A stretch of 64,000 nucleotides of DNA, taken from positions 62,001 through 126,000 of the forward strand of contig CBDAPZ010000002.1 in assembly GCA_965198855.1 (NCBI GenBank), given 5' to 3'. Within the stretch, counting starts at the first letter, position 1. Each line of letters opens with the position of its first letter. Origin of the DNA: BOG-908 sp965198855. GTDB lineage: Bacteria; Pseudomonadota; Alphaproteobacteria; Acetobacterales; Acetobacteraceae. Positions 34,270 to 42,674 of the stretch are shown here, one piece after another. The notes under the pieces were generated by a model that was not told where the DNA came from, searched no databases, and saw only the letters and a program-made list of their open reading frames with translations. The position numbers and the translations under genes were made by a program.

Positions 34270-35803
34270 GGCTCACCCCGCGCAGCAGATGGTCGTAGCG
34301 GCCGCAATCGGCGAGCGGTTCTGTCTGGAGCTTCAACATGTCGGGCACGTTCAGTAGGAGCGGTGTTCCAGGTGCCACCAGGCGGCGCATCTCGTTCATC
34401 ACCACGGCGGCGGTCACGACATTGCCGTCCAGCACCAGCTCGCATGCGACTTGCAGCGGTTCCAGTCCGAACTCACGAGTCATCATCAGCAATTCGACGA
34501 AGGCGCGGTCTCCTTTAGGCTGTTTGAGAATGCGGTCGCGCACACGCTGAATAGCCATCGGCAAATCCCACTCGCGGAACGGCACGCCGTGGCGTAGAGC
34601 GCCGGGTTTGCGTTCGAGGATCGGTAAATAATGCCAGGGATCGCAGATCAGCTGATCACGCCCAAATCGGCGGCCATGTTCGGCGATGACCATGCCATCG
34701 GCTACGATGCTCACGATGGCGGCGGAACTACGTACCGAGACGGCGCGACCGGCAAAGGCCGCGGGCACGCTATAACGATTCCGATCCAGAGTAATCAAGC
34801 AGGTGCTGGACACGCGCAGCATGTGCTCGACGTAACCATCGAAGATCGCGGTGATCTGCCTGAGCGACGGCTGCTCTTCGGTGAAGCAAGCGGCGATCGA
34901 GCGTTCTGGCATTGCTGGATGTTTGCGCTGCGCCAGTTCCCGGCAACGCGTGGCCAGCCATTCGTTTAGCGCCTCGAAACTGGCAAAGCGGGCCAACGGC
35001 GTAAATAGCCATTCACGAATGTTGCCAACCTGGTTCTCGACTTGTCCCTTCTCCCAGCCCGAAGCGGGCGTACAGGCCACGGGCTCGAACAGATAATGAT
35101 TGGCCAGCACCATGAAGCGGCGGTTGAACAGCCGTTCCTTGCCGGTGAAGATCGCTTCGACCACGGCCTTGAGATTGTCGTAGACCATCTGCTGGGGCAC
35201 GCCGCCGAAGAAGGCAAAGGCGCGATTATGCGCATCAAAAACCATCTCCTGGGTCTCGCGCGGATAAGCCGCCACGAACATCTGACGGCTGAATGTCAGC
35301 CGGAAATGCGCAACCTTGATGGTCTGCATGACACCGCCGAGTTCGACATGCTCGTGGCTCCAGTCGAACTGGCACACCTCGCCGGGCGCAAAGGCAAGCG
35401 GCACAAAGGCGTGGCCAATAGAAAGCCCTCCTTTGTCAGCCTTCCAGCGCCGCACGAAACGCTGCACGCTGTCATACGCGCCGCGATACCCCTCGACCTG
35501 CAACCCCTCGAACAACCGTCGCGCAGTGCGGCGCTGGGCTTTCGGAAGAAGGCGCTCGGTGCGCAACCAAGTCTCCAGTGTCTCCTGGAAGGCCCCCAGC
35601 ATCGGCGTCGGCTGCTCGCGCCGCCGATAAGACGGTTCACATCGCGTCCGGCAATGCTTGCGAACCGTCGGCCGCGACAGCTTCAGGTCACGCGCAATGG
35701 AGCTGATGCTCTCCTTGCTGACCAAACGTCGGCGCCGAACCTCGGCAATCAAGTCCATGAGCAGCACCCCAGATTCTCCGGCCAAAAGGCCAGATGATCG
35801 CAT
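34256..35803 (-). CDS. istA: IS21 transposase IstA
   Basis: A 515-residue transposase with an N-terminal HTH (LVSKESISSIARDLKLSRPT) and a DDE integrase core. Visible core segments are CQFDWSHEHVELGGVMQTIK (first Asp), QMVYDNLKAVVEAIF (second Asp) and GWEKGQVENQVGNIREWLF (Glu). A C-terminal beta domain follows (YSVPAAFAGRAVSV). Full length and in frame. Confidence 0.96.
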   Translation of the reverse strand: MRSSGLLAGESGVLLMDLIAEVRRRRLVSKESISSIARDLKLSRPTVRKHCRTRCEPSYRRREQPTPMLGAFQETLETWLRTERLLPKAQRRTARRLFEGLQVEGYRGAYDSVQRFVRRWKADKGGLSIGHAFVPLAFAPGEVCQFDWSHEHVELGGVMQTIKVAHFRLTFSRQMFVAAYPRETQEMVFDAHNRAFAFFGGVPQQMVYDNLKAVVEAIFTGKERLFNRRFMVLANHYLFEPVACTPASGWEKGQVENQVGNIREWLFTPLARFASFEALNEWLATRCRELAQRKHPAMPERSIAACFTEEQPSLRQITAIFDGYVEHMLRVSSTCLITLDRNRYSVPAAFAGRAVSVRSSAAIVSIVADGMVIAEHGRRFGRDQLICDPWHYLPILERKPGALRHGVPFREWDLPMAIQRVRDRILKQPKGDRAFVELLMMTREFGLEPLQVACELVLDGNVVTAAVVMNEMRRLVAPGTPLLLNVPDMLKLQTEPLADCGRYDHLLRGVSHAVH

Positions 35804-35872
35804 GAACCGAGGTGGAAACTATTGGACGCTGTTTACCCTCAGAATCTGGAAAGTTTTGCACGCTGTTTTACA

Positions 35873-36009
35873 CGCAAGGCGTGGGACCGCATGGTCTGCC
35901 GAGTGTCGGGAGCTTCTTTCCATCGGGCGAGGGAGGCGAACTGATCGCGACCTGTCCCTGTATATTCCGCGACGAAGCGGCGATGCGAGCGGCGCTCGCG
36001 TCCCCGTAG
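35873..36009 (+). pseudogene. EthD-family gene, 3' part, after the IS21 insertion
   Basis: The frame VGPHGLPSVGSFFPSGEGGE and LIATCPCIFRDEAAMRAALASP continues the gene begun at 33343. It matches GPHGLVSAAAFFPSGEGGGL and CPCVFRDEASMKAALASPET in the intact EthD protein. Rejoining across the 8-bp duplication gives GCGTGGGACCG, one G short of the expected GCGTGGGGACCG. A stop also replaces the codon after ALASP. The gene carries lesions beyond the insertion. Confidence 0.82.
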
Positions 36010-36144
36010 CCCAAGCGCCTGACGCCTTGCTGCAGAGCGCCACGCAGTTCCGCGGCGCCCGTTAGAAGCCGTGAGTCTCCCATCCCCAAAACCGTGCAGC
36101 AGCTGGGGCATGCGGAGCTACGCGGGCACTCGAGCCTCCGTCTT

Positions 36145-37029
36145 TCATTCTAGAGGTTCGTCGCAGGTGGTACTGGCGCCTAGCCGAACGTTTGGAAGTG
36201 GGCGCTCAGCCGGCGTGGCGGCAGCGAGCGTCCTGATGCGGGCTGCGTCGTCTGCTGATACGGGGGTGTAGACCAGCATGGCGAGATCCGCTCGGCCGTC
36301 GACTGCAAAGGCCGTGAACTCGAGCGCGATCTCGCCGAGAATTGGGTGGTGCAGCCGCCTCACGCCTTCGCAGACACCGCTGACCCCGCTATCACGCCAC
36401 ATTGTATCGAAGTCGGCGCTCTTCGCGCACAACTCGTCAATTAGCGGCTGTGCGGTCGCAGCCGCTCCAGCACGGACCGTGGCGCCGCGAAACGCGCCGA
36501 CGATGAAGCGGGCGACGCCCTCCCAATTCGAGTTGAACGTGCGCGCCCGCGGATCAAGGAAGATCAGGCGGAGCACGTTGCGTTCCGCCGAAGGCAGCGC
36601 TTCATAGTCAGTGAACACTGCGGCTGCGGCACGATTCCAAGCAATCACGTCCCAAGTCACGGTGCGGATCATCGCAGGGCAGGCGTCCATCGCGTCCAGC
36701 ATATACTGCAAACGTGGGGTCACTCCGCCCGGCGGTTGATAGCGGACCTTCGGCGGCTGGCCGAACGCAAGCAGGAACAGGTGCTCGCGCTCCCCAGCGC
36801 TCAACATTAGCGCCTCGGCTAACCTGTCGAGCGCGTGAGTGGAGGGCGCATCGCCGCGCCCCTGCTCCAGCCAGCTATACCACGTGGCGCTGATCCCGGC
36901 TCGCTGCGCTACCTCCTCGCGCCGTAGCCCGGGCGTGCGGCGCCGACCGCCAACGTAGCCGAGAGCAGCCGGATCAATCCGAGTGCGCCGTTCGCGAAGA
37001 TAGCCTCCGAGTGAGCCAAGGTCGGGCAT
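36145..37029 (-). CDS. XRE-family regulator with MmyB-like ligand-binding domain
   Basis: A 294-residue protein. The N-terminal XRE helix-turn-helix (LGGYLRERRTRIDPAALGYV, GLRREEVAQRAGISATWYSW, LEQGRGDAPSTHALDRLAEA) is followed by an MmyB-like ligand-binding domain. That domain is recognised by PRLQYMLDAMDACPAMIRTV, WDVIAWNRAAAAVFTDYEAL and the C-terminal VYTPVSADDAARIRTLAAA. Such proteins usually control adjacent oxidoreductase genes. I start at ATG 37029. Upstream the frame runs into the IS3 copy 2, whose end lies 66 bases away and has replaced the original promoter-side DNA. Confidence 0.9.
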   Translation of the reverse strand: MPDLGSLGGYLRERRTRIDPAALGYVGGRRRTPGLRREEVAQRAGISATWYSWLEQGRGDAPSTHALDRLAEALMLSAGEREHLFLLAFGQPPKVRYQPPGGVTPRLQYMLDAMDACPAMIRTVTWDVIAWNRAAAAVFTDYEALPSAERNVLRLIFLDPRARTFNSNWEGVARFIVGAFRGATVRAGAAATAQPLIDELCAKSADFDTMWRDSGVSGVCEGVRRLHHPILGEIALEFTAFAVDGRADLAMLVYTPVSADDAARIRTLAAATPAERPLPNVRLGASTTCDEPLE

Positions 37030-37155
37030 ACGGTCGAGCCTGTTGATATTTATACCTGTATAAGCTCCCAACTTTACACCAGGAGCGCACTCCTTGAGCT
37101 GCTGCCGGTTTGGTGGACACCGAGTTAAGGTTTTCCACCCGATCGGAGGTCGAGG

Positions 37156-37446
37156 ATGCAGCGTCGAAAATTTAGCCGCGAGTTCAAGCTTGAGGCGGTA
37201 AAACTGATCAAGGAGCGTGGCGTCGCCGTTGCGCAGGCAGCGCGTGATATCGATGTTGCAGAAAGTGTTCTGCGACGTTGGCTTCGTGAGGGCATAGCGG
37301 ATCCGCAGCACGCGTTTCCTGGGCATGGCCAGAGCAAGCCGGAGCAGCAGGAGGTGACGCAGCTGCGTCGCGAGGTCGCCAAGCTGAAGGCGGAGCGTGA
37401 CATCTTAAAAAAAGCCGCGGCCTATTTTGCCAAGGAGCTGATATGA
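37156..37446 (+). CDS. IS3-family OrfA (copy 2)
   Basis: A 96-residue protein with the same sequence as OrfA of copy 1: N-terminal HTH and C-terminal zipper. The seven-A run at 37407-37413 is read in the 0 frame as A-AAA-AAA, a classic -1 slippery heptamer. The -1 frame is open from there into orfB, so an OrfAB fusion transposase can be made. Confidence 0.95.
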   Translation: MQRRKFSREFKLEAVKLIKERGVAVAQAARDIDVAESVLRRWLREGIADPQHAFPGHGQSKPEQQEVTQLRREVAKLKAERDILKKAAAYFAKELI

Positions 37447-38309
37447 AGTTCGGCTTTGTGGCGAAGCACCGAGGGGTCTGGCCGGTGCGTTGGCTTTGCG
37501 AGACGCTCGGTGTCTCGCGCAGCGGTTTTCACGCCTGGCTCTCCCGGCCGCCCAGTGCCAGGGCCGTCGCAGATGAAGCGCTGACGGGGCGCATACGGGC
37601 CAGTTTCGTGGCGAGTGACCGCACTTATGGCGCCAGGCGTGTGTGGCACGATGTGCTTGCCGAAGGTGCCTCCTGCGGACTGCATCACGTCGAACGCCTA
37701 ATGCAAACAGAGGCTTTACGAGCGAGACCTCGTCGGCGGGGGCTTCCAGTGGATGCTGGAGAGCGATCCAAGGCGGCGATTGCGGCCAATGTGTTGGATC
37801 GTCAGTTCGAAGCAAGCGGGCCGAACCAGAAATGGGTCTCGGATTTCACCTATATCTGGACAGCAGAAGGATGGCTCTACGTGGCGGCTGTCATCGACCT
37901 GTTTTCACGCAGAGTGGTGGGCTGGTCGATGAATGCCGCAATGACAGCGCAGTTGGTAGCGGACGCGCTGATGATGGCGATCTGGCGGCGTGGAAAGCCC
38001 ATCGCGTTGCTGCATCATTCAGATCAAGGCAGCCAATACAGCAGCGAGCAATTTCAGAAGCTCATGGCGGACAACGGTGTGGCATGCAGCATGAGCCGCT
38101 CAGGCAACGTCTGGGACAACGCTGCCATGGAAAGTTTCTTCTCTTCCCTGAAAACAGAACGCACGGCGCGCAAGGTCTACCGCACACGTAACCAGGCCCG
38201 CGCCGACGTGTTCGATTACATTGAATGCTTCTACAACCCGCAGCGGCGCCACTCGACCATCGGCTACATCAGCCCTATGGAATTCGAGCGGATCTCCGCC
38301 GCGAGCTAA
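37443..38309 (+). CDS. IS3-family transposase OrfB (copy 2)
   Basis: A 288-residue DDE transposase with the same sequence as the copy 1 protein. The catalytic acidic residues lie in WVSDFTYIW, HHSDQGSQY and DNAAMESFFSSLK. It overlaps orfA by 4 bases (ATGA) in the -1 frame. Confidence 0.96.
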   Translation: MKFGFVAKHRGVWPVRWLCETLGVSRSGFHAWLSRPPSARAVADEALTGRIRASFVASDRTYGARRVWHDVLAEGASCGLHHVERLMQTEALRARPRRRGLPVDAGERSKAAIAANVLDRQFEASGPNQKWVSDFTYIWTAEGWLYVAAVIDLFSRRVVGWSMNAAMTAQLVADALMMAIWRRGKPIALLHHSDQGSQYSSEQFQKLMADNGVACSMSRSGNVWDNAAMESFFSSLKTERTARKVYRTRNQARADVFDYIECFYNPQRRHSTIGYISPMEFERISAAS

Positions 38310-38340
38310 AGGTGGTGTCCACCAAACCGGCAGCAGCTCA

Positions 38341-38541
38341 CTCCGCCTCTTTGGAAACGTCGGCCGCCACAGCGATCGCCGTGCCGCCGCCCTTCCGAAT
38401 TTCGTCGACTGCTGTAGAAAGGCGGTCGTTTTCACGCCCGCTGACGACGACCTTGGCGCCAGCCTGAGCAAGAAGCTGCGCAGCGGCCAGCCCGATCCCC
38501 GATCCGGCGCCGGTGACGATGATGACCTTGTCCTTGACCAT
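38341..38541 (-). pseudogene. Short-chain dehydrogenase, N-terminal fragment cut by IS3 copy 2
   Basis: The first 67 codons of an SDR are present: MVKDKVIIVTGAGSGIGLAA with the TGAGSGIG cofactor motif, then AGAKVVVSGRENDRLSTAVD and IAVAADVSKEAE. The IS3 end follows directly and the catalytic half (YxxxK) is absent from the window. It is the last gene of the aldehyde-oxidoreductase operon, so the operon has lost its 3' end. Confidence 0.9.
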
Positions 38542-38553
38542 GATCGCCTCCCG

Positions 38554-38853
38554 TCAGAGGGGTTGAGCCAGGCTGCGCTGGGGCTCGACATGGGTGACGT
38601 GCTTCACGTCGTTCATCACCCGCTGGGTCTCGGGCGATGCCAGGGCGGCCTTCATCGACGCCTCGTCGCGGAACACGCACGGGCATATAGCAATCAAGCC
38701 ACCGCCCTCTCCAGACGGGAAGAAGGCTGCAGCAGATACCAGGCCGTGGGGTCCCCAGCATTTGCGCACCAGCGGAAGGTGGACGTTGACCCAATGGTCT
38801 CGATCGAACGGGGTCTGTGTATCCCCGGCGTAGGTGACATACATCGTGATCAT
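38554..38853 (-). CDS. EthD-family protein
   Basis: A 99-residue EthD-fold (dimeric alpha+beta barrel) protein. The family pattern is DTQTPFDRDHWVNVHLPLVRK with the conserved HW pair, then FFPSGEGGGLIAICPCVFRD and SPETQRVMNDVKHVT. EthD proteins accompany small-molecule oxidation systems, and some act as lyases. It is in the minus-strand operon between the CMD protein and the truncated SDR. It is the intact counterpart of the split gene at 33343/35873. I chose ATG 38853 as the start. Confidence 0.87.
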   Translation of the reverse strand: MITMYVTYAGDTQTPFDRDHWVNVHLPLVRKCWGPHGLVSAAAFFPSGEGGGLIAICPCVFRDEASMKAALASPETQRVMNDVKHVTHVEPQRSLAQPL

Positions 38854-38926
38854 GGCGTCTATCCCTCTTCTTGCATCGATGATGCTCATGTGAGAGCCAA
38901 TACTTGCTCGATCACATAATTCGGCC

Positions 38927-39502
38927 TTACAGAGAATATTTCTCCTCGCTCGGCACGTCGAAGGCGTTCAACGTAATCGAAACCTGAGCATAGAGGCCGA
39001 CCCAAAGGACCAACTCGTTCAGGCCGCCTTGGCCGAACCGGTCCCGCGCCGCCGTGTAGACGGCGCCGGGCAGCACGCCGCCCGTCAGCAGGGCTGAGGC
39101 CACGTCGTAGGCGGCGACCTCATCGGGCGTGAGGTCGACCGGGCGCTGTCCTGCGGCGAGCGCGGCGACCTTTGCGGGCGCCATGCCTTCGCGCTCGGCG
39201 GTGGCGGCGTGGGCATAGAGCTCGTAGGCCGCCTTGTAGAAGGCGCCCGTCACTAGGATCGCGACCTGCTTGGCTGAGTCCGGCAGACGCTTTAGGGCGG
39301 AGATCGCCTCGACCTGGTCATAGTGGGCCTGACCCACCGACGGTTCGTGCAGGAACACGCCCCAAGGGCCGAGCAGGGCGCCGTGATCGTCGCGCGTCTT
39401 GAAGGCGGTGAACCCGCCATGCTCGATTTGCTTCAGCGCGCGATCGTAGAAGGCGCGCCGCTCGTCGTTTAATTGGTCCGGTGGAAGCAGCGGGAGGCGC
39501 AT
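38927..39502 (-). CDS. Carboxymuconolactone decarboxylase-family protein
   Basis: A 191-residue CMD-fold protein (LPDSAKQVAILVTGAFYKAA, YELYAHAATAEREGMAPAKV, ending SITLNAFDVPSEEKYSL). It has no CxxC pair; the conserved YE..AH is present as in the proteins at 19433 and 19999, with which it also shares the SxTLNAFDVPS tail of the 19433 protein. It lies 11 bases downstream of the molybdopterin subunit gene and is clearly in that operon, probably acting on the oxidised product. Confidence 0.87.
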   Translation of the reverse strand: MRLPLLPPDQLNDERRAFYDRALKQIEHGGFTAFKTRDDHGALLGPWGVFLHEPSVGQAHYDQVEAISALKRLPDSAKQVAILVTGAFYKAAYELYAHAATAEREGMAPAKVAALAAGQRPVDLTPDEVAAYDVASALLTGGVLPGAVYTAARDRFGQGGLNELVLWVGLYAQVSITLNAFDVPSEEKYSL

Positions 39503-39513
39503 GGTTCTTCTCC

Positions 39514-41670
39514 TCAGGCCATGAGCAGGCGGTCGGGGGTGATCGGCAGGTCGCGCACGCGCTTGCCGGTGGCGTGCCACACGGCATTGGCGATGGCAGG
39601 GGCCACGCCGCAGAGGCCGAGCTCGGCGCCGCCTTTGGTCCCCAGCGGATTGAGGATGTCGTCGCGAGCCTCGACGAACAGGGCGTCGAGCTCGTGGACG
39701 TCGGCGTTCACCGGCACAAGGTATTCGGCGATGGTCGCGTTGGCGGCACGGCCGAGGCGATCGTCCCACTCGACCTCCTCCAAGAGCGCCATGCCGATGC
39801 CGCCGACCATGCCGCCGATCGCCTGGCTGTGCGCGAGCTTTGGATTGACCACGCGGCCGATATCGTAGGCGCCGATCAGGCGGCGAACCCGGACGGTGCA
39901 GAGGTCGGGGTCGACGCGAACTTCGGCGAACACCGCGCCGAAGCCGTTCATCGCATACTTCTTCTTGTTGGCCTCGTCAGGCTCCGCGCTTCCATCCGCG
40001 GTCAGGCTGTCCATCCCGGCCCGGCGCAGCACCGACGCGCCGTTTTGCGGATCCATGCCGTGGTCTGCGGCGAGCGCGGCGAGCTTCGCCTTCAGCGCGG
40101 CACAGGCCGCCTGCATCGCTGGACCGACGCTGGAAATGGTCGTGGAGCCGCCATGCTCCTTGGCCTTGGGAAAGTTCGAATCGCCCAGCTCGAAGCGGAC
40201 GCGCGCCACGGGCAGGCCGAGCGCGTCCGCGGCGACCTGGGTGACCGAGGTGTAGGTGCCCGGGCCCATGTCAGTGGTAGCGCAGCGTACTTCCGCATGG
40301 CCGTCCGCGAACAGCGTCGCCGAGGCGGAGGTCGGGTAGCGCTCGGCCGGGTATATGGCAGTGGCCATGCCGTAGCCGACCAGGTCGCGCCCGTTGCGCA
40401 TCGTCCGGGGCTTGGGCTCGCGGCGGCTCCATTCGAACCGCTCGGCGCCCTGCGCGTAGCATTCGCGCAATCGCTTCGAGGTCCAAGGCAGGTCCTTCAT
40501 CGGGTCGCGCTCGGCGTAATTGCGTAAGCGCAGTTCGATCGGGTCCAGCCCGACCCGCTCAGCGAGCTCGTCCATGGCGATCTCCTGCGCGATCAGCCCC
40601 GTCGCCCAGCCCGGTCCCCGCATCGGGCAGGGCGTATTGACGTTCATGCGAACCAGTTTGTACCGGGTCAGCCGGTCGGGGCAGGCGTAGGTCGCGGCGG
40701 CCGGCCCGAGCGCCGGTTCGGCGAACTCCTCGTAGGTCGAGGTCTGGCCCACAACCTCGTGCATCATGGCGGTGAGCCGCCCGTCGCGTTCCGCCCCAAG
40801 CTGGACGCGCTGTTCGGCCACCCCGCGCGCGCCGACATAGGTAGACATCTGCCGCCGGGTCAGCTCCAGGCGCACCGGACGGCCGAGGCGCCGCGCCGCC
40901 ATCGCGGCCAGGGTGACATGCGGCCAGGTACGCAGCACCGAGCCGAACGCGCCGCCGACATACGGGTTGATGACGTGGACGCGGTCGGGCGGGATGCCGA
41001 AGCGGCGGGCGATCTCGTCGCGCTCGTTTTGCACCCACTGCGACTTGCTCCACAGGGTTAGCCGGTCGCCCTCCCACTGCGCGACCGTGGCGTTCAGCTC
41101 CATCGGGTGATGCTGCTCGCGGCCGTTGCGGTAAGTGGCGTCGATCCGTACCGCCGCGCGGGCGAGCGCGGCCTCGGCGTCGCCCTTTCGGGTCTCGGGT
41201 CCCCGGTTCTTCTTGGCCGCCGCCTCGGAAGTCGGCTCGGCGAGCGCGGGATCGAAGCGGGTGCGCGCCGCCGGGTCGGTGATGTAGGTCGCACGGATCA
41301 GCGAGGCCCCGTGTTCGGCCTGCGCCTGCGTCCTCGCCACGACCACCGCGATGGGTTGGCCGCTGAAGCGCACCTGCGGCCCATCGAGCACTCGCAGCTG
41401 GTCGCCTGAGACGGGGTCAACCGCCGGCCGCTCCTCCGGCGTCTGATAGGGCAGCCTGTCCGCGTTGAGGTGGGTCTGCACCAGGAGGACGCCGGGCGCG
41501 CGTTCGGCGCGGCGGGTGTCGATCGCGGTGATCTCGCCGGCGGGGATCGTGCTGTCCGCCGTGGCGGCGTAGACGAGGCCGTCGGGGTGGAACTCGGCCG
41601 CATAACGCGCCCGGCCCGTGACTTTGTCGGGCCCGTCGACCCGGCTCAGCGGCGCTCCGATCGCGCTCAT
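39514..41670 (-). CDS. paoC: Periplasmic aldehyde oxidoreductase, molybdenum-cofactor subunit (PaoC-like)
   Basis: A 718-residue catalytic subunit of the xanthine-oxidase family that oxidises aldehydes to acids at a molybdenum centre. The start MSAIGAPLSRVDGPDKVTGR is typical of PaoC/YagR. Cofactor segments include YVGGAFGSVLRTWPHVTLAA, MRGPGWATGLIAQEIAMDEL and GGSTTISSVGPAMQAACAAL. The catalytic Glu lies in KGGAELGLCGVAPAIANAV. Length matches PaoC. ATG 41670 overlaps the paoB stop by 4 bases. It has no signal peptide and would be co-exported with the Tat-targeted 2Fe-2S subunit. Confidence 0.93.
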   Translation of the reverse strand: MSAIGAPLSRVDGPDKVTGRARYAAEFHPDGLVYAATADSTIPAGEITAIDTRRAERAPGVLLVQTHLNADRLPYQTPEERPAVDPVSGDQLRVLDGPQVRFSGQPIAVVVARTQAQAEHGASLIRATYITDPAARTRFDPALAEPTSEAAAKKNRGPETRKGDAEAALARAAVRIDATYRNGREQHHPMELNATVAQWEGDRLTLWSKSQWVQNERDEIARRFGIPPDRVHVINPYVGGAFGSVLRTWPHVTLAAMAARRLGRPVRLELTRRQMSTYVGARGVAEQRVQLGAERDGRLTAMMHEVVGQTSTYEEFAEPALGPAAATYACPDRLTRYKLVRMNVNTPCPMRGPGWATGLIAQEIAMDELAERVGLDPIELRLRNYAERDPMKDLPWTSKRLRECYAQGAERFEWSRREPKPRTMRNGRDLVGYGMATAIYPAERYPTSASATLFADGHAEVRCATTDMGPGTYTSVTQVAADALGLPVARVRFELGDSNFPKAKEHGGSTTISSVGPAMQAACAALKAKLAALAADHGMDPQNGASVLRRAGMDSLTADGSAEPDEANKKKYAMNGFGAVFAEVRVDPDLCTVRVRRLIGAYDIGRVVNPKLAHSQAIGGMVGGIGMALLEEVEWDDRLGRAANATIAEYLVPVNADVHELDALFVEARDDILNPLGTKGGAELGLCGVAPAIANAVWHATGKRVRDLPITPDRLLMA

Positions 41671-42674
41671 GCCAGCCCTCCGGTTTCTTCGAGCGCCCGT
41701 GCCACGGTGCGCCGGATCAGCTCGACCTTGTAGAGGTTGCGCCCGTGCGGGACCGCGCCCTCCGCCGCCAGCGCCGTCGCCCCGCGCGCCAGCTCGGGCG
41801 TCAGCCGGCGGCCGCGCAGGGCCGCCTCCACCTGCGGCAGCCGCCAGGGCGTGGTGGCCACTCCGCCAACCGCGATTCGGACGTCGCGCACCACCCCACC
41901 GTCCAGGTCGATCGCCACTGCCGCCGAGGCTATTGACCACTCGAAGCTCGCCCGGTCGCGGATCTTCAGGTAGTGCGAGCGCCAGCCGCGCCGGTCTGCC
42001 GGCAGGTCGATGGCGGTGATGAGTTCGCCCAGCGCGAGCTGCGTCTCGACCTCTGGCGTCGAGCCAGGCGGCCGGTGCAGGTCGGTCACCGCGATCGTGC
42101 GCTCGCCCTGCGCCCCGGCGATCGTCACGGTTGCGTCCAGGGCGGCGAGCGCGTTGGCGAGGTCGCCGGCGTAAGTGGCGATGCAGTGTTCGCTGCCGCC
42201 GAAGATGGCGTGAAAGCGGTTCTGCCCCTGGATCGCCGGACAGCCGCTACCCGGCTCGCGCTTGTTGCAGGGCGAACCGGGATCCCGGAAATAGCCGCAC
42301 CGAGTGCGCTGCAGCAGGTTGCCGCCCAGCGTCGCAAGGTTGCGCACCTGCGCCGAAGCGCTGGCGAGCAGGGCTTCGGTGACGACGGGATAGTGGTCGC
42401 GCACCAGTATGTGCGAAGCCGCATCGCTCATCCGGACAAGCGCACCGAGCCTCACGGAGGAGCCGCGGTCTTCAATCTGGTCGAGCCCCGGCAAAGCGGT
42501 GATGTCGACGACGCGGTCGGGGTTGCGCAGGCTCTCCCGCATCAGCTGGACCATGTCCGTCCCGCCGGCGAAGAAGTCCGCGCCGGCATCCCAGACGCCG
42601 TCCGAGCGATGGCGCGCCCGGCTGGCGACGGCCGCCGCGAGGCTTGGCGCGCGGTCGTAGGCGAAGGGCGTCAC
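41667..42674 (-). CDS. paoB: Periplasmic aldehyde oxidoreductase, FAD-binding subunit (PaoB-like)
   Basis: A 335-residue FAD subunit. The flavin-binding motif is FFAGGTDMVQLMRES and the second is NLATLGGNLLQRTRC. An inserted loop RCGYFRDPGSPCNKREPGSG followed by CPAIQGQN and SEHC has the Cys set that in E. coli PaoB binds an extra [4Fe-4S] cluster. The start is GTG 42674, overlapping the paoA stop (GTGA). It transfers electrons from the 2Fe-2S clusters to FAD. Confidence 0.92.
   Translation of the reverse strand: MTPFAYDRAPSLAAAVASRARHRSDGVWDAGADFFAGGTDMVQLMRESLRNPDRVVDITALPGLDQIEDRGSSVRLGALVRMSDAASHILVRDHYPVVTEALLASASAQVRNLATLGGNLLQRTRCGYFRDPGSPCNKREPGSGCPAIQGQNRFHAIFGGSEHCIATYAGDLANALAALDATVTIAGAQGERTIAVTDLHRPPGSTPEVETQLALGELITAIDLPADRRGWRSHYLKIRDRASFEWSIASAAVAIDLDGGVVRDVRIAVGGVATTPWRLPQVEAALRGRRLTPELARGATALAAEGAVPHGRNLYKVELIRRTVARALEETGGLA

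Larger units (their letters stand above)
33429..35872 (-). mobile_element. IS21-family insertion sequence (2444 bp)
   Basis: The ends match as imperfect inverted repeats at 21 of 27 positions: TGTCAATCAGCGTTGAATAG from the left and TGTAAAACAGCGTGCAAAAC from the right. A second internal repeat, GCGTCCAATAGTTTCCAC, lies near each end, as expected for the multiple transposase-binding sites of IS21. It carries istA and istB on the minus strand, both intact. The 8-bp duplication CGCAAGGC shows that it transposed here, splitting an EthD-family gene. Confidence 0.95.
37095..38340 (+). mobile_element. IS3-family insertion sequence, copy 2 (1246 bp)
   Basis: It has the same length, ends and reading frames as copy 1 (27461-28706) but lies in the opposite orientation. 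The flanks do not give a target duplication (CCT before, CTC after), and the right end cuts an SDR gene whose other part is not on the left. This points to an IS-adjacent deletion or recombination. Confidence 0.93.

Noticed and set aside
39481..40527. A 348-codon plus-strand frame opposite the molybdenum subunit
   Set aside because: It is antisense to paoC codons with no recognisable domain, and typical of high-GC third-position bias.
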